Of a stretch of 48,402 nt of DNA, positions 44,461 to 48,402 are shown piece after piece. The notes beneath the pieces are model-generated. The model saw nothing but the letters and a program-made list of their open reading frames with translations. It was not told the origin of the DNA and searched no databases. The translations under genes and the position numbers were made by a program. This DNA is from DATAFT01 sp035544635 (lineage in GTDB: Bacteria > Acidobacteriota > Thermoanaerobaculia > Multivoradales > Multivoraceae): contig DATKDQ010000053.1 in assembly GCA_035544635.1 (NCBI GenBank), positions 1 to 48,402 on the forward strand, in the 5' to 3' direction. The first letter of the stretch is position 1, and each line of letters opens with the position of its first letter.

Positions 44461-45152
44461 TCCTCGAGCGATCCCATCCGCAGGTAGAAGTTGCGGCGCA
44501 GCTCGTCGGCGATGGTCGAGGTGGGGGTGGGGCCGTAGTGATGGCCGGGATAGAGCACCGTCTCGGGCGGCAGCTTCGCGAGCTTGCCGGTGAGGGAGTG
44601 GTACATCGCCTCGGGATCCGAGCCCGGCAGGTCGACCCTCCCGCACCCCTGCACGAACAGCGTGTCGCCGGCGACCAGAGCTCCCTCGATCAGGAAGCAC
44701 TGGCTTCCCGGGGTGTGCCCCGGGGTGTGGAGGAAGCGGATCTCCCGATTGCCGAGCGCGACGGTGTCGCCGTCGTCGACCTTGCGCAGGTCGCTCTCGG
44801 AGACGCCGGTGACCCGCCTCAGGCCGTCGGCCTCGTGCTTGTTGACCCAGATCGGCACGCCCATGCGCTCGAGCAGCGTGGCCAGCCCTTCGATGTGCAT
44901 GCCGAACATGTCGCCGCCGACGTGGTCCGGATGATAGTGGGTGACCAGCGCGCCCTTGATCTGGAAACCATCGCGCTCGGCGATCTCGAGCAGCCCGCCG
45001 ACGTCCCACGCCGGATCGACGATCAGTGCCTCGCGGGTGGCGGGGTCCCCGATCAGGTACATGAAGTTGCGCATCTGCCCCGCGACCGGATGCACCAGCG
45101 CGACCTGCTGCCCGGCGAGGAGTTGGCGGAAGTAGAGCGGCTGGTCGGGCAT
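44427..45152 (-). CDS. metallo-beta-lactamase-fold hydrolase (glyoxalase II-like)
   Basis: Metal-dependent hydrolase, 241 residues. Metal ligands in THYHPDHVGG (HxHxDH, about residue 72), HTPGHTPGSQC and the C-terminal PGHHYGPT; AGDTLFVQGCGRVDLPGSDP provides the bridging Asp. The RNFMYLIGDPATREALIVDP start is like glyoxalase II and persulfide dioxygenases. Substrate cannot be chosen from sequence. ATG at 45152 with GGAG 7 nt upstream. It is followed without gap by the sugar dehydrogenase and methyltransferase genes. Confidence 0.92.
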   Translation of the reverse strand: MPDQPLYFRQLLAGQQVALVHPVAGQMRNFMYLIGDPATREALIVDPAWDVGGLLEIAERDGFQIKGALVTHYHPDHVGGDMFGMHIEGLATLLERMGVPIWVNKHEADGLRRVTGVSESDLRKVDDGDTVALGNREIRFLHTPGHTPGSQCFLIEGALVAGDTLFVQGCGRVDLPGSDPEAMYHSLTGKLAKLPPETVLYPGHHYGPTPTSTIADELRRNFYLRMGSLEEWRRLMGLPVR

Positions 45153-45228
45153 GTCGCGTCTCCGTTTGCGCTGAGTGCTTTCGGGCAGGGCGGGGCGGGA
45201 CGCAGGGTGTCGGGCGCTTGGGAGCTCG

Positions 45229-45234
45229 ATTCTA
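45229..45234 (-). promoter_or_regulatory. -10 element of the MBL-fold gene, abutting repeat copy B
   Basis: TAGAAT on the minus strand, about 77 nt upstream of the ATG. The -35 position (GTGGTA at 16 nt) falls inside the 76-nt repeat. The 313-nt stretch 45153-45465 otherwise holds that repeat, an inverted pair at 45309-45366 and a -10-like TACAAT. Confidence 0.4.
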
Positions 45235-45308
45235 GCGGGTCCGTGGTCACTACCACGGCCCCGCTAGCTGATGCTCCCCGCCAAGCGCGGCTGCGCCGCG
45301 CGGCTCGG
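45233..45308 (-). repeat. 76-nt dispersed repeat, copy B (inverted)
   Basis: Reverse complement of 27804-27879 with a single mismatch. The hairpin TAGCGGG-T/G-CCGTGGT... occupies 45233-45266. Confidence 0.85.
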
Positions 45309-45366
45309 AAGCCTTGACCAGGGGACAACTTGACTCGTCTGTAACGATTTCTGCGGGTCAAGGCTT
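45309..45366. repeat. inverted repeat next to repeat copy B
   Basis: AAGCCTTGACC (45309-45319) and GGTCAAGGCTT (45356-45366), a perfect 11-nt pair around 36 nt. It begins at the base after the 76-nt repeat. A regulator site or a further mobile-like end are possible readings. Confidence 0.55.
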
Positions 45367-45453
45367 CTAGTCGAGCGGCGCACGACGAGGAGCGCTGGGA
45401 GCTGCGGCCTTCCCGCGGTGCCGTGCCCGCGGTCGAGCGGCTGGGGCGGAGGA

Positions 45454-45459
45454 TACAAT
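45454..45459 (+). promoter_or_regulatory. -10-like TACAAT six bases before the YdeP-like start
   Basis: TACAAT followed by six bases and then GTG. This spacing would make the transcript start at or near the GTG (leaderless), though a GGAGG box partly overlaps it and could serve as an RBS from an upstream promoter instead. Confidence 0.35.
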
Positions 45460-45465
45460 CGCGCC

Positions 45466-47775
45466 GTGTCGTGGCGCACCGCATCGTGGGCTTCGCTGGC
45501 TCCTTTCGGGCTCGGTCGCCAGAAGCCGGGCCACTTCCGATCGATGGCCCGCGTCGCCTGGGACAACCGCGGTGAGCTCCCCTTCGCGTACCGCATCCTC
45601 CGCGACGGCGTGTGCGACGGCTGCGCGCTGGGCACCACCGGCCTGCGCGATTGGACGCTCGACGGCGTGCACCTGTGCATGGTGCGCCTCGAGCTGCTGC
45701 GTCTGAACACCATGCCGGCGCTCGATCGGTCGCGCCTCGCCGACTGTGGGGCGCTCGAGCGGCTCGAGTCGCGCGCGCTGCGGAAGTTGGGGCGCCTCGC
45801 GCACCCGATGCGCCGGCGGCGCGGCGAGCGCGGGTTCACGCCGATCTCGTGGGGCGAGGCGCTCGACCAGGCGGTCGCCGTCCTGCGCGAGACCGACCCG
45901 CGTCGCGCCGCCTTCTATCTCACCTCCCGCGGCATCCCCAACGAGACCTACTACGCCGCCCAGAAGGCGGCGCGCTTCTACGGCTCGCCGCACGTCGACA
46001 ACGCCGCCCGCCTGTGCCACGCCGCCTCGACCACGGCGATGAAGCGCGCGCTCGGGCATGGCGCCTCGACCGGCTCCTACACCGACTGGATCGGCGCCGA
46101 CCTCATCGTCTTCTTCGGCTCGAACGTGCCGAACAACCAGCCGGTGACGACAAAGTACCTGTACTACGCGAAGCAGCGCGGCACCAAGATCGCCGTCGTC
46201 AACCCCTATCGCGAGCCCGGGCTCGAACGCTACTGGGTGCCGTCCGTCGCCGAGAGCGCCCTGTTCGGCACCCGCCTCGCGGACTCCTGGTTCGAGGTCG
46301 ACACCGGCGGTGACCTCGGTTTCCTGAACGGTGCGGCGAAGGCGCTGCTCGCGCTGCCGGGCGGCGTCGACCGCGAGTTCGTCGCCAGCGCGACCGAGGG
46401 GTTCGAGGCGCTGCGGCGCGAGCTCGAAGCGCAGTCGTGGGAGGAGCTCGAGGCGGCAAGCGGTGCCACGCGCGCCGTCATGCTCGACTTCGCGCGGCTC
46501 CTGCTCGGTCATCCCAACACGATCTTGGTGTGGTCGATGGGCCTCACGCAGCACCGCCACGGCGTCGACACCGTGCAGGCGCTGTGCAACCTCGGTCTCC
46601 TGCGCGGGCTTCCGGGACGGCCGCGCCGTGGGCTCACCCCCATCCGCGGTCACTCGGGCGTGCAGGGCGGCGCCGAGGTCGGTTGCGTCCCGACCCTCGA
46701 TGTGGAGACGCGCGCGCTCTACCGCGAGGTGTGGGGGTTCGAGCCGCCGCCGGGGCCGGGCCTCTCGGCGTCGGAGCAGGTCGAGGCGGCGGCCAGAGGC
46801 GAGATCGACGTCTTCTGGATGGTCGGTGGCAACTTCCTCGAGACCCTGGCGGGCGAGGGGACGAGCCGGGAGGCGATGCGCCGCCCGCGCCTGCGGGTGC
46901 ATCAGGACATCGTGCTCTCGAGCGCGATGCTGGTCGAGCCGGTGGACACGGTGCTCGTTCTGCCCGCGGCTACCCGCTACGAGACGCCGGGCGGGGTGAC
47001 CGAGACTACCACCGAGCGCCGCATCGTCTTCTCCCCCGAGATCCCGGGGCGGCGCATCGGCGAGGCGCGCCCGGAGTGGGAGGTCCTGTGCGACGTGATG
47101 CGCCGGGTGCGGCCCGACCGGGCGGACGCCGTCCGGTTCGCCGGCACGGCGGCGATCCGCGCCGAGATCGCGCGCGCGGTGCCGCTCTACGCCGGGATCG
47201 AGACGCTGCGCGCGAAGGGCGACCAGGTGCAGTGGGGCGGACCGACGCTCTACGCGGACGGGCGCTTCGCCACGGCGGATGGCAAGGCGCACCTGGTGCC
47301 GGTGCGTCCGCCCGAAGGGCAGCGGACGGTCGCCGCCGGCGAGCTGCGCCTCTCGACGCGCCGTGGTAAGCAGTTCAACTCGATGGTCCAGGCGTCGCAG
47401 GATGACCTGACCGGCAGCGCGCGCGAGGACGTTCTGATGGCCGCCGAGGACGCCGAGCGGCGCGGCCTCGGCGCCGGCTCGTGGGTCCGCCTCTCCTCGC
47501 CCGCCGGCGTGTTGCGCGGGCGCGTGAGGATCGCTCCGATCAAGCCCGGCAACGTCGAGGTGCACTGGCCCGAGGGGGGGGTCCTGCTCGACGCGCACCG
47601 GATCGATCCCCAGAGCATGGAGCCGGACTACAACGCGCGAGTCAGGGTGGAGCTGGCCGGCGGCGGGGCAGAGGAGAGCGATCGGAGGACGCCGGACGGG
47701 GATCGTCTCTCTCCGCAGGAGGGTGATGGCGCCCGGGCGCGCGAGACCGTGCCGGAGGTCGCGCATGGGCGGTAG
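45466..47775 (+). CDS. YdeP/FdhF-like molybdopterin oxidoreductase
   Basis: Large molybdenum enzyme of the formate-dehydrogenase-alpha-like YdeP group (769 residues from the GTG at 45466). Iron-sulfur ligands: GVCDGCALG (Cys50, Cys53) and HLCMVRLELLRLNT (Cys71). NAARLCHAAST carries the likely Mo-coordinating Cys184 in place of the Sec/Cys of FdhF. Molybdopterin-binding blocks follow: DLIVFFGSNVPNNQPVT, VVNPYREPGL, WSMGLTQHRHGVDTVQAL and the C-terminal LSTRRGKQFNSMVQ...DVLMAAEDAERRGL with a dinucleotide-binding beta-barrel end. Reaction unknown (E. coli YdeP is tied to acid resistance). Its stop overlaps fdhD by 11 nt. Confidence 0.9.
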   Translation: MSWRTASWASLAPFGLGRQKPGHFRSMARVAWDNRGELPFAYRILRDGVCDGCALGTTGLRDWTLDGVHLCMVRLELLRLNTMPALDRSRLADCGALERLESRALRKLGRLAHPMRRRRGERGFTPISWGEALDQAVAVLRETDPRRAAFYLTSRGIPNETYYAAQKAARFYGSPHVDNAARLCHAASTTAMKRALGHGASTGSYTDWIGADLIVFFGSNVPNNQPVTTKYLYYAKQRGTKIAVVNPYREPGLERYWVPSVAESALFGTRLADSWFEVDTGGDLGFLNGAAKALLALPGGVDREFVASATEGFEALRRELEAQSWEELEAASGATRAVMLDFARLLLGHPNTILVWSMGLTQHRHGVDTVQALCNLGLLRGLPGRPRRGLTPIRGHSGVQGGAEVGCVPTLDVETRALYREVWGFEPPPGPGLSASEQVEAAARGEIDVFWMVGGNFLETLAGEGTSREAMRRPRLRVHQDIVLSSAMLVEPVDTVLVLPAATRYETPGGVTETTTERRIVFSPEIPGRRIGEARPEWEVLCDVMRRVRPDRADAVRFAGTAAIRAEIARAVPLYAGIETLRAKGDQVQWGGPTLYADGRFATADGKAHLVPVRPPEGQRTVAAGELRLSTRRGKQFNSMVQASQDDLTGSAREDVLMAAEDAERRGLGAGSWVRLSSPAGVLRGRVRIAPIKPGNVEVHWPEGGVLLDAHRIDPQSMEPDYNARVRVELAGGGAEESDRRTPDGDRLSPQEGDGARARETVPEVAHGR

Positions 47776-48402
47776 GACGCCGGTAGGCCGGGCTCCGGGG
47801 GTGGAGGACCGACCGCGCGCCGAGGCGGCCGCAGCCGCGCGCCCCGGCCGTCCGGGTCTGCGCGGCGTCGTGGTGCGGCGCCACGGCGGCCCGGTCGAGC
47901 ACGACGTGGTCGCGGTCGAGGCGCCGCTCGAGATTCGCGTCGGCGGCGCGCCGATCGTCGTCACCATGCGCACGCCCGGCGACGACCGCGAGCTCGCCGC
48001 CGGATTCCTCTACAGCGAAGGCATCGTCGATGATCGCGACGAGATCGCCGAGCTACGCGAGGTCGAGCCCGCGACCGCGCTGGTCTCCCTCGGCGAGCAC
48101 GGCTGCGCGGGCGCCGGCGTCATCGAAGCGTGGCTGCGCGACCGCGGGGGCGGCTCGTACACCGCGGGCGACCCGGGGTCCGCCGCCGGCGGCGGCGACC
48201 GCGACCCGCGGGTGCGGCCACGCGCCTTCCGCGCCACCGCCGCGTGCGGCGTGTGCGGCAAGCAGAGGCTCGAGGACCTCGAGGTCGAGCTCCCGGTCCT
48301 GCGGCCGCTGGCGGTCGACGAGGCGGTGCTCGAGACGCTGCCCTCGAGGCTGCGCGAGCGGCAGGAGCTCTTCGAGCTCTGCGGCGGCCTCCACGGCGCC
48401 GG
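47765..48402 (+). CDS. fdhD: sulfur carrier protein FdhD, 3' partial
   Basis: Transfers sulfur to the molybdenum cofactor of formate-dehydrogenase-like enzymes. Visible 212 codons: a ~30-residue Arg/Ala-rich leader, VAVEAPLEIRVGGAPIVVTM, RTPGDDRELAAGFLYSEGIV, the active-site CGVCGK (Cys161 and Cys164) and GGLHGA at the very end. ATG at 47765 lies inside the end of the YdeP-like gene (11-nt overlap), making translational coupling and a client relationship likely. The C-terminal part lies beyond the window. Confidence 0.93.
   Translation, partial: MGGRTPVGRAPGVEDRPRAEAAAAARPGRPGLRGVVVRRHGGPVEHDVVAVEAPLEIRVGGAPIVVTMRTPGDDRELAAGFLYSEGIVDDRDEIAELREVEPATALVSLGEHGCAGAGVIEAWLRDRGGGSYTAGDPGSAAGGGDRDPRVRPRAFRATAACGVCGKQRLEDLEVELPVLRPLAVDEAVLETLPSRLRERQELFELCGGLHGA

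Noticed and set aside
27804..45308. The 76-nt pair as transposon ends of a composite element
   Set aside because: No transposase or integrase is present inside or near, and the genes within include housekeeping ddl and recD2; kept only as a dispersed repeat pair.
45367..47973. Long frame antisense to the YdeP-like gene
   Set aside because: The plus strand encodes recognisable molybdopterin and iron-sulfur motifs; the antisense product has none.

Overview
The window is very GC-rich bacterial chromosome, densely packed, with many GTG and TTG starts and frequent start/stop overlaps. A Gram-negative envelope is clear: BamD, a YbgF/CpoB-like protein, RseP, a TonB-dependent receptor with an N-terminal carboxypeptidase-regulatory-like domain, several lipoproteins and TatA. 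Taken together (large TonB receptor of that type, DUF4097-type protein, PASTA-rpe-bamD order, FdhD beside a YdeP-like molybdoenzyme) this fits an Acidobacteriota-like or other deep-branching Gram-negative lineage. That placement is inference; no 16S rRNA is present.

Layout. 1-5.1 kb: the 3' part of an M3 oligopeptidase, then on the minus strand a long-chain acyl-CoA synthetase, a YggS-type PLP protein and a coiled-coil zinc-ribbon protein, followed by a CAU tRNA. 5.5-11.1 kb: a lipoprotein, then the classical macromolecular-synthesis operon rpsU-dnaG-rpoD (translation, replication priming, transcription initiation) with a promoter whose -35 overlaps the preceding stop codon, and a TPR-like protein. 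11.1-14.1 kb: a GlmU-like uridylyltransferase without its acetyltransferase half, and a PcrA/UvrD helicase. 14.2-17.7 kb: an acetyltransferase and two membrane glycosyltransferases. 17.7-21.7 kb: truA, then uppS-cdsA-rseP (lipid carrier, phospholipid precursor, envelope-stress protease; dxr is missing from its usual place). 21.8-26.9 kb: an envelope cluster of a peroxiredoxin-fold protein lacking its catalytic Cys, a PASTA protein, rpe, bamD, a ybgF-like gene and a LysM protein, with 4-nt overlaps suggesting translational coupling. 27-28.1 kb: a small Fis-type regulator, tatA and a rearranged-looking intergenic region. 28.1-36.2 kb: accessory genes (secreted TPR protein, TonB receptor, Tat-type amidase, tandem EthD protein) and a D-Ala-D-Ala ligase. 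36.3-42 kb: a beta-repeat DUF4097 protein, RecD2 helicase and a long coiled-coil protein with a receiver-like head. 42.2-48.4 kb: a methyltransferase, a PQQ-type sugar dehydrogenase and a metallo-beta-lactamase-fold hydrolase on the minus strand, then a YdeP-like molybdopterin oxidoreductase overlapping fdhD, which runs off the window.

The least expected signal lies between the genes. A 76-nt sequence occurs twice in inverted orientation with one mismatch (27804-27879 and 45233-45308), bracketing about 17 kb. A wider set of intergenic hairpins recurs at 18.5, 21.7, 27.4, 27.8, 36.2 and 45.2 kb; four of these loci (18.5, 21.7, 27.4 and 36.2 kb) also carry the 17-mer GCGCCGTCCKCGGCGCC. I read these as a dispersed intergenic repeat family. 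A 36-codon open frame at 28028-28138 looks like the amino-terminal stump of a peptide deformylase whose stop overlaps the start of the next gene. No CRISPR array, transposase, integrase or phage gene was seen.
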